Source: a virus. Taken from it: a DNA stretch of 25,744 nucleotides. The stretch is from IMG/VR virus record IMGVR_UViG_3300025102_000249, positions 1 through 25,744 of that record; one strand, given 5' to 3'. Positions 1 to 9,358 of the stretch are shown piece after piece (position 1 is the first letter of the stretch; each line of letters opens with the position of its first letter). The translations under genes and the position numbers were made by a program. The notes beneath the pieces were generated by a model that did not search any database, was not told the origin of the DNA, and saw only the letters and a program-made list of their open reading frames with translations.

Positions 1-1
1 G

Positions 2-931
2 GCTGAGATGTCCGGCCTGATTGATCTTGTTCCGCAGCTAACGCAAGCCCAGCTAGACAATCTCGTTGAGTTTGGCCCGCAGTTTGTTAACGCACAGCGG
101 GAGCAGATGCAGCAGCTAGACCCAGAAGGGTTTGGATTACGCGAAGACTTTGCCCGCAGACTCCGTGAAGGGCAAGGAACAGCAGAGGAACTGGCGTCAG
201 GAACGCAATATGAGGAGGTTGGTGGTGCTCCTGAGTTGCGTACTGATACAGGTCAGACTGCCGAAATGCGGCGTCAGCTTGAGGAACAGGTGCTAGACCA
301 GCTAATGTCCGGTGAAAGGCTCACAGGAGCGCAACAACGCTCATTAGAGCAGGGTGTACGAGGGGCTGCTGCTGCTCGCGGACAGGCTCTAGGAACTGGT
401 GCTGGCTTACGGGAAGCGATTGCGAAGATGGAAGGCGGTATGCAGCTAGGTCAGCAACGGCGTGGCGAGGCTCTGGGCTTGCTGGCAAGCGGCCAGACTG
501 AAGCTGATCGTTCCAACGCTATGGCGCAGCAATCGTTTGCTAATGCGATCCAGCGTGTGCAGCAAATTAATCAAGCTCGTAACGTAGGCTCGCAACAGCA
601 GCTTGCTGCCCGCCAGCAGGACGTTGGCAACATCCAGTCCTACTTAGGGTTACAACCGATTGCAGCGCAGGGTGCTGCGATGTCCGGTCTGCAACAGGGT
701 GCGTCACCATTTACGATGCCTCAGATGCAGCGCGGTATGGGGCTTGATGCTAACGCTGGAGCAAATGCCACTGGGTTTGCGAGTAACGTGTTCGGCACAC
801 AAGCTAACATTTACGGAACTCAAATGGCTAATCAGGGTGGAGGAGCCGGAGCAGTCTTAGGCGGAATTGCCGGAGGGTTAGCAGGAAATGCTGGGTTTGG
901 TGAGAAGCTTGGAGACAAACTATTTAATTAG
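2..931 (+). CDS. Putative internal/ejection virion protein, 3' part (5' end outside window)
   Basis: The reading frame is open to the left edge; the first ATG is at position 8 with no ribosome site visible before it, so the true start probably lies upstream. About 309 residues are seen. The protein is rich in Gln, Ala and Gly, with long helical stretches (roughly residues 60-200) and a glycine-rich C-terminus ending in small-residue repeats. The pattern of a G.RLTGAQQRSLEQGVRGAAAARG stretch followed by glutamine-rich helices resembles structural proteins encoded just before the large internal proteins in podoviruses; this is inferred from pattern memory, not from a search. The stop codon TAG (929-931) uses the first two bases of the dispersed palindrome. 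It is followed 32 bases later by another virion-type gene on the same strand. Confidence 0.6.
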   Translation, partial: AEMSGLIDLVPQLTQAQLDNLVEFGPQFVNAQREQMQQLDPEGFGLREDFARRLREGQGTAEELASGTQYEEVGGAPELRTDTGQTAEMRRQLEEQVLDQLMSGERLTGAQQRSLEQGVRGAAAARGQALGTGAGLREAIAKMEGGMQLGQQRRGEALGLLASGQTEADRSNAMAQQSFANAIQRVQQINQARNVGSQQQLAARQQDVGNIQSYLGLQPIAAQGAAMSGLQQGASPFTMPQMQRGMGLDANAGANATGFASNVFGTQANIYGTQMANQGGGAGAVLGGIAGGLAGNAGFGEKLGDKLFN

Positions 932-945
932 TACTGCACAGTACT
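930..945. repeat. Dispersed palindrome AGTACTGNNCAGTACT (NN=CA)
   Basis: A perfect copy at a gene junction. TAG of the upstream gene (929-931) overlaps it, and the next ATG is 18 bases downstream. Confidence 0.95.
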
Positions 946-963
946 GTTTGTAAGGAATATATT

Positions 964-2814
964 ATGGCAACTTGGGGAAAATTCTTTGAAGAAGCTGGTC
1001 GCGGATTTGAACGCGCATACGAAAAAGCTACCGACAGAAGGGAGCGGAAGGCCGCTCTTAAAGCTCTGCAAGAGCGAGAAGACGATCTTCGAGAAAGCCA
1101 GCGCAGGCATGATGAGCGCATATACAATCTTCGTGAAGGCGACAAGAGGCAGCAGAAAGAGGCCGAGCTTCGTGCTTCCTTAGCCCCAAGCTTGAACCAG
1201 CCATACGGCCAGATTAAGGGGGACGAAACTCCTATTCCTAATGTTATGCCGGAGGGAACTCGTCAGCTTCCTAAGTTTGGCGAGGAGAGGCGCAATATCT
1301 TTAACGACCCTAGCCTCTCTGCAACAACCCAAAGGACTCCTGAAGATGTTTTAAGGGAGATGAAGCTTGAAGAGCTTGCAGCCGCTGAAAAGAAAACCAG
1401 TGTAGCTAAAGCCTTGCAGGATGCGAGGGACGAAAGAACCAGAACTAGCTACGCCGCCTACACAAACGCTGGTGGGGATGAAGAGTTAGACTTGACCAAG
1501 CCGGAATACTACTACTCCAAGCAAGCCTTTTTAAAAAAAGAGGGAAAGCAAAAGGAGTCAAGCCTCTTAAAAGCCAATGTAGATCAAGCCTCTGCTTTAG
1601 GTCGGGAAGGCAATAGGGAAGGGTTGCAATCTATTTTAGATCAGTACGAAGGCGACCTGAGCGATCAAAGACTAATTCAGAGTGCTTTTAATACTGGGTC
1701 TTCTCAAACTTCAGCCGAAGAAAAACAGCAAGCAAGAGAAGCAAGAAATTCTGCAATAATAGAACGCGCCGCCAAGCTGGGGGCCAACTCTTACCTTAAC
1801 CCAGACAGCACAGCTTATGCCGAGCTAGATCAGATTGTGGAAAACAACCCCAGACTCGATGATGCGCTACGCGAATCATTCAGTGTGGGTAGGGAAAGTG
1901 CTGAAAACAGCGAGCTTACAGAGCAAAGAGATATGCAGACAAAGGAGGCTTTCGACACGCAAGCTTCTCAAGAAAAGATTTCTAGTTTTGTTACCTCAAT
2001 TCAAAATATGTTTCCTGATGCGGACGTAAAGTGGGATGAGCTTAAAAAGGTTACAGACTTAGCTACTGTTAAGGGTATCATTGAAAGAGAAGTGCCTTCT
2101 TTCAGAGAGCCAAACGCTTTCGAGCAAAAGTTTGCCATAATTGAAAGGGCGAACGATGCCCTCTCTCAAGCGCAGCAGGACTTAGATGCTGACCCACAAG
2201 ATGATGGGGCGAGGGTGCGTTTGCTTGAGGCTCGGAAACAGGCTAAACTTGCATCCGCGCTAACACTAAGCACTGGCTGGAATTTAGTAACAGACAAAGA
2301 TGGTTCAATTTCCGCTGAAAAAATTGTTGATGAAGACGAAGAAGAAGTCCCTTACTCGTTTGGTTTCGCTACAAACCTGCAAGGCGGAATTATAATGTAT
2401 CCCAAAATTGACGCTGGGGTAGAGCTTACTGAAGAACAGCAGAAACAGATGGGAAGGGATTTCGCGCAGTATAAGAGAATGATAACAGCAACTATGCCAT
2501 CAGTTGACTTGGCCATTTCTAAGCCTGAAAAGGACAGCGCAGTTTATGAGTCTCTTAAAGACGCTAATTTACTTAACAGCTTAGAAGAATCAAAAACAAT
2601 TCTAACAGCATTACTGGAAAAACAAAAAACAGGCGATCCAGATGCAGCCAGCACGGCTGAAAAGTATTTGATTGAAGTTGAGAAAAGCCAAGAAGGGCTG
2701 GGTGCTGATCAAAAAATAATTGACACAGCTTTGTACAGAGAATTGTTTGGTCTTGGAGCTACGCCGAAACAAAAACCTGAACCCGCACCTAATGTCCCAC
2801 AACTCCCACAATAA
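964..2814 (+). CDS. Putative internal virion protein (616 aa, coiled-coil)
   Basis: A 616-residue, highly charged protein with an Arg/Glu-rich N-terminal helix (residues about 8-70, with repeated RRERKAALKALQERE-like segments) that should form a coiled coil. A long Lys/Glu/Gln-rich helical body follows, with a Pro-rich tail (PKQKPEPAPNVPQLPQ). No enzyme motif was seen. The start has a good ribosome site, TAAGGAA, 8 bases before the ATG, and lies 18 bases after the palindrome at 930-945. It sits between the 307-residue protein and the 1615-residue protein, the usual place of the middle-sized internal (ejectosome) proteins of podoviruses such as T7 gp15, so that role is inferred from context. 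Confidence 0.6.
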   Translation: MATWGKFFEEAGRGFERAYEKATDRRERKAALKALQEREDDLRESQRRHDERIYNLREGDKRQQKEAELRASLAPSLNQPYGQIKGDETPIPNVMPEGTRQLPKFGEERRNIFNDPSLSATTQRTPEDVLREMKLEELAAAEKKTSVAKALQDARDERTRTSYAAYTNAGGDEELDLTKPEYYYSKQAFLKKEGKQKESSLLKANVDQASALGREGNREGLQSILDQYEGDLSDQRLIQSAFNTGSSQTSAEEKQQAREARNSAIIERAAKLGANSYLNPDSTAYAELDQIVENNPRLDDALRESFSVGRESAENSELTEQRDMQTKEAFDTQASQEKISSFVTSIQNMFPDADVKWDELKKVTDLATVKGIIEREVPSFREPNAFEQKFAIIERANDALSQAQQDLDADPQDDGARVRLLEARKQAKLASALTLSTGWNLVTDKDGSISAEKIVDEDEEEVPYSFGFATNLQGGIIMYPKIDAGVELTEEQQKQMGRDFAQYKRMITATMPSVDLAISKPEKDSAVYESLKDANLLNSLEESKTILTALLEKQKTGDPDAASTAEKYLIEVEKSQEGLGADQKIIDTALYRELFGLGATPKQKPEPAPNVPQLPQ

Positions 2815-2828
2815 ACCTCTGATTTAAA

Positions 2829-5800
2829 ATGCCAGAAAAAACTTTAGAAGAGCTTAACAGGGAGCTTAGGAAAAGTCTGGGCTTAGACTCTGACGAAGAG
2901 GTTGATAAGGAAAAGCTTTCACTTGATTACCCTTCTCCAGAGTCTCCTCTAGCAAAGCTTAGAAGGGAGTTGCGCTCACCCACATCCCTTACTGAAGAGC
3001 AGAAGAGGGAAAGAGAAAAGGTAAGGTCAGGGGAGACAGTAACAAAGGGGACTGGCGGACTTGACACTGCCTTAACTGGTCTTCATCATGTTACAAAGGG
3101 CGTTAAGGATGTTGCGACTGGCGAAATCCTTATAGACCCCATCATGAAAGCAACTGGGGCTTCTGAGGGAACCACAGAAGAGGGAATAAGAGCAGCAAGG
3201 GCTGGCGTTGGGAGCGGCGCGGCTGTGGTTCGAGCTATGCCATACGCACAGGCTGTCCCCCACCCGCTTGGCAAGGCAGCAGTGCTGGGCGGCGCGGCCT
3301 TATTAGGCCGAATGATGGCTGACAGTGCGTCCGGCAAACCTACCACTGGCAGAGAGGCTGCGGATGCTCTGGGTATGGGGCTGATGGGACAGTCTGCCTT
3401 GACCACTTTGGGCCAAGCTCCAACTGTAATGAGATTTATTGTTGGTGGGGCAGAAGCTGCCACGATTAACGAGCTTACCCTGCAAACCGCAAGCATCCTA
3501 GAGGAAGGCAAGCCCCTTTCTCCTGATCTTATCGAAGTCTGGGATAGGAACAAACTAGCCCTTGGTCTTGGTGCGCTATTATCGCCTCTCTCTAAGGTTA
3601 AGCCTACGCCTAAGCAAATTGCGAATGACAACCTCAAGGTTAAGGATGCTCTCAGGGAAAAGGCTCAACAGGCTGTGTTTATGGGTAAACACGCATCAAC
3701 AAAAGGAAAAAGGAACGCTGCTAAGGAGTTGGCTAAGAGACTTAGACAAGACATAGCCCTAATTGATTCAAACCCCAAAGTCTTAATTGACAACTCTGAC
3801 CCTCAAATGATGCAGAGGGTTATTACTATTTTACGAAACAAACAAAACCTAGAAAACAGTTACCGCAGTAGCTCTTTATCGGATGAGGCTATTGCCAAAG
3901 CTGAAGATAAACTTATCAAGTCCGTTACGGACGGGATGTCTGGGGCTGGTAGGGAATCAAGAAGGAATCTTGCTGGGATTTTGCGGGACAATATGGGGGA
4001 GAACAGACCCCCAAACTTCTACCGCAATCACGCTATTTCTGAGAAGGAGCTTCTTGAGTATGAAATTAAATTCTTAAACTCTCTTTCTCGAATGGACGCC
4101 GAGGAGGCTGCTGCAACTTTGGTGGACTTAGGGAGACAGGCCAGCAGTCAGGCGACCAGTAAGTACGGAGTTAAATTAAAAGGCTCCGAACTGGTGACAG
4201 AAGGCCAGAACATAGAAAGGATGGGCGAAGGATGGCTGGGTTCGGCTATCAAAAAGTACGCTACAGACCCTGTGTTCAAGTGGGCTATGAGAAATAGCGA
4301 CACGTCTCGTGTTGCCGGAGCTATTGACCGAGCGGGTGCTAAGATCAGCACATTGCCCACCCCTATGGTTAACAGGCTCTATATGGGTACTGCTGATATT
4401 TTGGAGAGGGCAGCACAAAAGGGTGGCGCAGGAGAGAAGAGCGCATTGTTCCAACTTGCCAAAGGTCTTCGCCACTCAGTTGATGATGGCAACTTCCTTG
4501 CCTCTAACTATCAAGCAAGATTTTTAGATAAAGCGGAGGGAATTGGATATGGATTGTTTAGAAATAAAAAGGAAACCGAGTTAGCTAATGAAGAGTTTTC
4601 AGAGTGGATGCGTAGAAGGCATTCTGAAACAGGCGGCGTAAGGGGTGACGAGTCCGCGACAGTGCGTACCCAGTACGAAGACAAAGCCAAGGGTCTTACT
4701 CAACTTAAAATTAACCAACCCGCCTACCTGCATGAAGGCCAGATAGCAGAGAACATGAGGGTTGCTAGGTCTAAAGATTACTACACAAGGATGTCACCTA
4801 TGGGTAAGGCTCTTGTGGACGGGTGGTCTGACGCTTCACAGCAAGCCGGACGGAAAATGCGGGGGCTAAACATAATCGTAAAAGATGGTGACTCTTGGAG
4901 GAAGGCCAGACAGCATGAGGCTTACTGGCCCAGAAAGCTGAAGCAGGAATACGAGGAGCTTATAGAAGATAACTTTAGGCTTTTCGATAAAAGAAAAGAC
5001 TCAAAAGAGGCAAAGGAGTTGCTGCGTATATTCGGCGCAAAGGATAAAGCAACGCTAGAGAAAAAGCTTAAAAACTACGTTGAATTTAAAGATCAAATAG
5101 CAAGAGAGGGAGGCTCTTCTAATTTTTTCAGCCACCTAGAGCGAGGCAGAACCTTGGCCGATCTTCCCCCCGAAGCTTTGGACTTTAGCCCAGACTTAGG
5201 TGCTGCTTACCTTGATGACTCTGCAAGAAGCTTGGCTCAAATACGCCACTTTGGAGGTCAGGACAAAGTACTGGACAGTACTGGTCGGGCTATTGATAAC
5301 CCTGACTTTCTCTTTAGGGTTATATCTCAAGGCAAGTCTGATCGAAATACCAAGAAATATGTTGATGACATTCATAAAGTAATATTCAGCCCAAGCGGAA
5401 GCTCGTTTGCTAGTGGGGCTAACCAAGCGGCTACCTTTGCTTTTATTGCTAACCCGTCATCCTCTATTAAGAACCTTACAGGGGCATACAAAACTTGGAC
5501 GATTACTGGCACTGAGCCTATGGCTAGGGCTACAATTATGCAGCTTGCCGACACCTTTTCTGAAATAGGATCAAAAATAAGGGGCAATAAGAAGGCACAA
5601 CATTTAGCCGAAAGACTGGGAGCAACAGGGAACGACATTGGCAGGGTGACTGCTATGGTGGACAGCCAGTCTTTAACGAAAGGCTCAAGAGCCGGAGGTC
5701 AGGGGGTAGTCGGCAAGGCTCTAAGGGCGACAGGATTTTCTGGTGCTGAAGATTTTATTAGAAAGCAGGGTACTATAGCTGGGGACTTAGCCAGAAGAGA

Positions 5801-7676
5801 GTGGATGGACTTGTACGATGAGGTTGAGAACGCAGAGCAGATTGTCTATTTAGTTAGGAACATTCATAGCATTAAGAATGCTAAATCAGGGCCAGCATTT
5901 AACAGGCTCCAGTCACAGAAAGAATTGCTAGACGGGCTTTTGAAAGATGGTGGGCAAAAGGCAAAGAACCTAGCTTCCGCTCAAAGATTCGCAAACAACA
6001 ACAATATAGATTTGTCTAAGGTTGCGAATGAAAGGTTCGGCAATGTGATGGGAAAGAAGACTGCGGTTCCTTTCAACCCTGAAGCCCACGAAGAAACAAG
6101 AAGGCTTCTGCAAAGCTGGACTAAGGAAACGCAAGGTGGATACAGGTTCGACCAGCTTCCGTTGTTTATGCAGAACGATGGATGGAGGACTGTTTTTAAG
6201 TTCCAAAACTGGGGCCAACAAATGCAGCGACACCTGCATAAGAACATTATTGGAGAGCTTGAGAACGGTAATGCAAAACCATTTCTTAAATGGCTTGCCG
6301 CAACACAGTTAGCTGGTGAGACTGTTGGGCAAACTAACAGATTGTTCGGGAGGGATAGAGAGGATGCCAGCTATGAGGAGATAGCGGAAGCGTTTAAGGA
6401 TGATTCTGGAAAGGGCTTGCTGATGCTTGCCAATAGAGCGGTAAACAACGCAGCACTTGGCGGACAGTGGGATTTGTTTGGAGAGTACATAGGAGGCACT
6501 GCACTAAGGTATAAGAAAACTGGAAGCTTTGATCCAGTTGGAGTGCCTGTAGTTGACGCAATCAATCAGACTAAAGAAGCTGTAGGTTCTGCCATAGAAA
6601 CTGGGGCGTCTCTGCAAACCTTAGATGAAGGTCTGAGAATTGTAGCTGGCGCAGGAAGCACTGCTGCCGGATATAGAGAAATTACCGGAGACAGGAGACA
6701 GGATATAAAGGCAGCAAACAAAAAGCTGAGAAGGTTCGTGAACGACAGATTCATGAAGGAGAGCTTGTACGCAGTCAAGAAGTCTAAAGATGTTGAGAGA
6801 ACTCCAACACTGAAGGGGAGCTTCTCACCCACACAGATCGCTGCTGATAAATCTGAGATTGTTGCCGCTATTGAAAAAGGTGACGCTGTTAAGGCAAAGC
6901 TTCTGGCTGACCAGTTTATTGATAACGAAATGAGCAAGCCGAATGTTCTTGGATTCGGCAAGAAGTATTCTGATGCCAACGCCGAGGAGCTTATTAAGGA
7001 TATAATTAAATCCTCTGTTAAGAGTAAGCAGCCGTTAAGAGTTGGAACCTCCACATCTAAAGAAGCGCAGGATGCCCTCATTAAGTTTATGAGGGACAAG
7101 AAGTTTGCGGCTACTGATGAAGTTCTTGAACTTCAGAGAGGTTATATTGAGACGGCTGTTAAAGCTGGCTTGATGGACGAGCCGAAGGAACCCACAACCA
7201 TAGACATTGCAGTGGAGCAGGAGCGTACTGGGAAATATGGAACCGGAAGAAGGGACGCTTTGGTTAACAAGTTCATTAAGGAGAACAAAGACCTTCTCCT
7301 TAAATCTGCAAAGAACATAAAGGGCGGCGATGTTAACGAGGCTGTTGTCGAGGCTGCTAGGAAGTACGCTGTCGGCTCCAGTAAGAAGCTAAGTCCTGAA
7401 GAGAATCTGAAGCGCGAAGAATTTTACAGGTCGATTATCGAGCGCGTTAAGTCAATAGCAGCCTCAAAGAATAAAGAAGCTGCACTGCTGGGAGCCTTGT
7501 TGCCTGAAGACTTTGGCAGGATTCAGAACAGTTGGGATAGGGGCCAGTACCTCAAGGAGCATTTCAAGGGGGTTGGCGATGAGGAGAGCAAGAATGTGAT
7601 AAAAGAGCTTATTAAATCTGGTGCTGTTAGGCCGAAAGACTATCATGCGTTCAGGTATTTGAGAGATAACAAGTAA
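2829..7676 (+). CDS. Giant internal virion/ejection protein (1615 aa)
   Basis: At 1615 residues this is the largest gene in the window. The N-terminus (1-70) is charged. Residues about 120-220 are rich in Ala and Gly with hydrophobic stretches (AAVLGGAALLGRM) that could insert into a membrane. The rest is mostly long charged helices broken by globular parts. I saw no lytic transglycosylase, zinc peptidase or RNA polymerase motif, so it is not an evident T7 gp16 or N4 vRNAP relative, but size, composition and place (last of three virion proteins) fit a core protein ejected with the DNA. It starts 14 bases after the preceding stop with no clear Shine-Dalgarno. A perfect dispersed palindrome (5267-5282) lies in frame and encodes residues about 813-818 (VLDST). 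Confidence 0.6.
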   Translation: MPEKTLEELNRELRKSLGLDSDEEVDKEKLSLDYPSPESPLAKLRRELRSPTSLTEEQKREREKVRSGETVTKGTGGLDTALTGLHHVTKGVKDVATGEILIDPIMKATGASEGTTEEGIRAARAGVGSGAAVVRAMPYAQAVPHPLGKAAVLGGAALLGRMMADSASGKPTTGREAADALGMGLMGQSALTTLGQAPTVMRFIVGGAEAATINELTLQTASILEEGKPLSPDLIEVWDRNKLALGLGALLSPLSKVKPTPKQIANDNLKVKDALREKAQQAVFMGKHASTKGKRNAAKELAKRLRQDIALIDSNPKVLIDNSDPQMMQRVITILRNKQNLENSYRSSSLSDEAIAKAEDKLIKSVTDGMSGAGRESRRNLAGILRDNMGENRPPNFYRNHAISEKELLEYEIKFLNSLSRMDAEEAAATLVDLGRQASSQATSKYGVKLKGSELVTEGQNIERMGEGWLGSAIKKYATDPVFKWAMRNSDTSRVAGAIDRAGAKISTLPTPMVNRLYMGTADILERAAQKGGAGEKSALFQLAKGLRHSVDDGNFLASNYQARFLDKAEGIGYGLFRNKKETELANEEFSEWMRRRHSETGGVRGDESATVRTQYEDKAKGLTQLKINQPAYLHEGQIAENMRVARSKDYYTRMSPMGKALVDGWSDASQQAGRKMRGLNIIVKDGDSWRKARQHEAYWPRKLKQEYEELIEDNFRLFDKRKDSKEAKELLRIFGAKDKATLEKKLKNYVEFKDQIAREGGSSNFFSHLERGRTLADLPPEALDFSPDLGAAYLDDSARSLAQIRHFGGQDKVLDSTGRAIDNPDFLFRVISQGKSDRNTKKYVDDIHKVIFSPSGSSFASGANQAATFAFIANPSSSIKNLTGAYKTWTITGTEPMARATIMQLADTFSEIGSKIRGNKKAQHLAERLGATGNDIGRVTAMVDSQSLTKGSRAGGQGVVGKALRATGFSGAEDFIRKQGTIAGDLARREWMDLYDEVENAEQIVYLVRNIHSIKNAKSGPAFNRLQSQKELLDGLLKDGGQKAKNLASAQRFANNNNIDLSKVANERFGNVMGKKTAVPFNPEAHEETRRLLQSWTKETQGGYRFDQLPLFMQNDGWRTVFKFQNWGQQMQRHLHKNIIGELENGNAKPFLKWLAATQLAGETVGQTNRLFGRDREDASYEEIAEAFKDDSGKGLLMLANRAVNNAALGGQWDLFGEYIGGTALRYKKTGSFDPVGVPVVDAINQTKEAVGSAIETGASLQTLDEGLRIVAGAGSTAAGYREITGDRRQDIKAANKKLRRFVNDRFMKESLYAVKKSKDVERTPTLKGSFSPTQIAADKSEIVAAIEKGDAVKAKLLADQFIDNEMSKPNVLGFGKKYSDANAEELIKDIIKSSVKSKQPLRVGTSTSKEAQDALIKFMRDKKFAATDEVLELQRGYIETAVKAGLMDEPKEPTTIDIAVEQERTGKYGTGRRDALVNKFIKENKDLLLKSAKNIKGGDVNEAVVEAARKYAVGSSKKLSPEENLKREEFYRSIIERVKSIAASKNKEAALLGALLPEDFGRIQNSWDRGQYLKEHFKGVGDEESKNVIKELIKSGAVRPKDYHAFRYLRDNK
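5267..5282. repeat. Dispersed palindrome (NN=GA)
   Basis: A perfect copy inside the 1615-residue gene, in frame as VLDST. Confidence 0.95.
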
Positions 7677-7677
7677 T

Positions 7678-7693
7678 AGTACTGCACAGTACT
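7678..7693. repeat. Dispersed palindrome (NN=CA)
   Basis: A perfect copy between the 1615-residue gene (TAA 7674-7676) and the nuclease gene (ATG 7701). The ribosome site of the latter begins directly after it. Confidence 0.95.
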
Positions 7694-7700
7694 GGGGGCT

Positions 7701-8138
7701 ATGGACAACCTCAAGGTGGGAACGGGAGGTGAGCTTGCGGTTGCGTCTAAGATGGCGCAACTGGGGTTTAATATATCGTTCCCGATAGGCAGTGAGCCTT
7801 ACGACCTGATCGCTGAGAAAGGCGGCGGTTGCCACAGGATTCAGGTTAAGACTGGCAAGCTACAAAAAAGGGGCAGCTACAGGATATGCCTGTCCCACGG
7901 CAGCAAGGTCAAACATCATTACGGGAAAAAGCAGTGCGACTATGTTGTCCTCTTTGCCCCCTACTCAAAAGACTTTGAAGGGATTAACGAGGACGGGTAT
8001 TATGTTATTCCGGTTGCTGACATTCAGAGGCTGAAGAAGTATCATGCAACGATATTCCCAGCGGGTCTGGGCAGGGGCAGAATAGGAACTTGTAATTGGG
8101 AAAGGTATAGGGATGGCTGGCAGAGCATACAAAAATAA
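7701..8138 (+). CDS. PD-(D/E)XK endonuclease, group I intron-associated type
   Basis: A 145-residue protein with a complete small PD-(D/E)XK core: E11 in GTGGELAVASKMAQLG, D35 in SEPYDLI, and Q48-V-K50 in RIQVKTG. The order and spacing match the PDDEXK_5 / group I intron-associated endonuclease family, which also includes resolvase-like and repair-like nucleases. The ATG lies only 7 bases after the perfect palindrome at 7678-7693, and the ribosome site GGGGG (7694-7698) begins immediately after that repeat. It is attached to the 3' end of the virion operon and is shorter and functionally unlike its neighbours, so it may be a moron or mobile cargo gene. The natural substrate is unknown. Confidence 0.75.
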   Translation: MDNLKVGTGGELAVASKMAQLGFNISFPIGSEPYDLIAEKGGGCHRIQVKTGKLQKRGSYRICLSHGSKVKHHYGKKQCDYVVLFAPYSKDFEGINEDGYYVIPVADIQRLKKYHATIFPAGLGRGRIGTCNWERYRDGWQSIQK

Positions 8139-8379
8139 GATACCCAAAAGCTGGGTCGGCAAGAAGGTAGAGATAGAGTGGCTAGACCCCGCTGGCTATG
8201 TTCAATGCGAGCTTTCCAAAGTGCGCCCCTGCATCTGTATAACCAACGGGGTACTCCTCTCTATAGAAAAGGAGTTTATTATAGTGTCCTCAAGCCAGTA
8301 CCCTGAAGACACTGTTGACCCAATAGTTGACGCCACCGCCATTACTACTGGATGCGTATCAAGGATCAGTCGAGCATAG
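8113..8379 (+). CDS. Small conserved-looking phage protein (88 aa)
   Basis: An 88-residue protein overlapping the nuclease gene by 26 bases, with a good ribosome site (GGAAAGG) before ATG 8113. The N-terminus carries WVGKKVEIEWLDPAGY, followed by a beta-rich region (CICITNGVLLSIEKEFIIVSSS). The layout resembles small beta-barrel phage proteins of unknown function that begin with a VEIEWxDP motif; that resemblance is from memory. It is the last + strand gene before transcription converges: its 3' end overlaps the end of the - strand gene at 8366 by 14 bases, and no terminator hairpin separates them. Confidence 0.7.
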   Translation: MAGRAYKNKIPKSWVGKKVEIEWLDPAGYVQCELSKVRPCICITNGVLLSIEKEFIIVSSSQYPEDTVDPIVDATAITTGCVSRISRA

Positions 8380-8593
8380 CAGTAGCCAACTTGCTCAAGA
8401 CCCTCTTACGCTTTCCGCCCAAATCATAGAACTCCTTCTTAGCCTCGTCATTATTCCAGACGAAGTTCCCTCCGGCACACTCGCTCCTGTGCCAAGCAAG
8501 TTCCTTGCGTCTCTCATCTATAGCCTCAAGAACCTGCTTCAGTTCCCATACGGATGCGGGTTTCCTTACTGGCCTGTTTTCGTCAAACAACAT
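8366..8593 (-). CDS. Hypothetical helical protein (75 aa)
   Basis: I do not recognise this 75-residue protein. It is charged and mainly helical (WELKQVLEAIDERRKELAWHRSE, then KKEFYDLGGKRKRVLSKLATAMLD). ATG 8593 was chosen over an in-frame start 27 bases upstream because AAGGA lies at proper distance before it. It overlaps the stop of the DnaA-like gene by 11 bases and is the last gene of the leftward operon, ending inside the 3' end of the opposing gene. Confidence 0.6.
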   Translation of the reverse strand: MLFDENRPVRKPASVWELKQVLEAIDERRKELAWHRSECAGGNFVWNNDEAKKEFYDLGGKRKRVLSKLATAMLD

Positions 8594-8972
8594 CTTTGAT
8601 CCTTTCTTTTGCTCTCTCATTCTCTTTCCTCAAATGCTCCCTGTAGAAGTCTTTGTAATACTTAAATGAATTCTTTATGCAGTCACAGTAGCCGCCCTCT
8701 AGGTCTAGCTCCAGTATGCCCTCGATCTGCTTAAACCCCTTTATGGTAGCAGCGTGATCTCTGTTAACTGCCAGAGCTATTCTGGGGTATGTAAAGTCTG
8801 ACTTTCTTAATAGCCAGTAGATTGTCTGTCTAGCTAGTGCTATCCTCTCAGTCCTCTTGTAGCTAAGTACGTCCGAGTCTTGAACCCCGAACCCAAAGCA
8901 GGATGCGACGATAGACATTTGCAGCATAGCCCTCTCCTTATTGGTGAGTGGCGGTTGGTTTTTATTTTTCAT
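8583..8972 (-). CDS. DnaA domain IV-like DNA-binding protein
   Basis: A 129-residue protein whose middle resembles the C-terminal DnaA-box-binding domain of DnaA: an ARQTIYWLLRKSDFTYPRIALAVN helix-turn-helix (about 47-70) followed by RDHAATIKGFKQIEG (71-85), comparable to the RDHTTVLHAxxxIE signature that contacts DnaA boxes. There is no Walker A or B motif and no AAA+ domain, so it cannot act as a full initiator. The C-terminus (about 95-129) is a charged helix. ATG 8972 is supported by AGGAG 5 bases upstream. The leader (8973-9043) is G-rich and a palindrome copy lies at 9044-9059. Likely roles are recognition of a phage origin, recruitment or blocking of host DnaA, or regulation. Confidence 0.7.
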   Translation of the reverse strand: MKNKNQPPLTNKERAMLQMSIVASCFGFGVQDSDVLSYKRTERIALARQTIYWLLRKSDFTYPRIALAVNRDHAATIKGFKQIEGILELDLEGGYCDCIKNSFKYYKDFYREHLRKENERAKERIKDVV

Positions 8973-9043
8973 GTTATCTCCTATGTGTTTGTTAATCCCC
9001 TCCCCCCTCATAACTTGCAGCGTAAAAGAGAGAGGAGGGGGCC

Positions 9044-9059
9044 AGTACTGTCCAGTACT
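9044..9059. repeat. Dispersed palindrome (NN=TC)
   Basis: A perfect copy between two - strand genes. The TAG stop of the 98-residue gene overlaps it. Confidence 0.95.
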
Positions 9060-9354
9060 AGAATGGTGAATTGGAGGCTGGCTTAGACTCAGCCGGAGCT
9101 TCGCCCTGCTTCTCGACGTACTGGCATTGCAAGCCAAGTCGGTCAGTGCCTTCTTGATCCTGCTCTCGCCATCCGGCTAAAGCTACAGTGACCTTACCTT
9201 CCTCATCGGCATACGGCTCAAGCTTCTTCAATTCAAGCTCGACGATCCTTCCCTTAACGTCAGGCGCAGGGCTTCCTTCCTGCTTGTCTTCGTTGTTGTA
9301 AAGGTAGCCCTTCTTAGCGACCTTAATGTAGTTGTATTTATTTTGCTCAGGCAT
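9058..9354 (-). CDS. Hypothetical protein (98 aa), possibly DNA-binding OB-like
   Basis: A 98-residue protein beginning with KYNYIKVAKKGYLYNNED, then an alternating hydrophobic stretch (GRIVELELKKLEP, KVTVALAGW), and ending SKPASNSPF. The KGYLYNN...LAGW arrangement recalls small beta-rich phage proteins near recombination genes, and the C-terminal PF is reminiscent of single-strand-binding-protein tails, but without the usual acidic run. The function is therefore not assigned. It starts just after the stop of the RecB-like nuclease C-part, with a weak ribosome site. Its TAG stop (9060-9058) is formed with the palindrome at 9044-9059. Confidence 0.6.
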   Translation of the reverse strand: MPEQNKYNYIKVAKKGYLYNNEDKQEGSPAPDVKGRIVELELKKLEPYADEEGKVTVALAGWREQDQEGTDRLGLQCQYVEKQGEAPAESKPASNSPF

Positions 9355-9358
9355 ATTA

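Noticed and set aside
239-253. GTACTGATACAGG as a diverged palindrome
   Set aside because: Spacer length is wrong and the right arm is incomplete.
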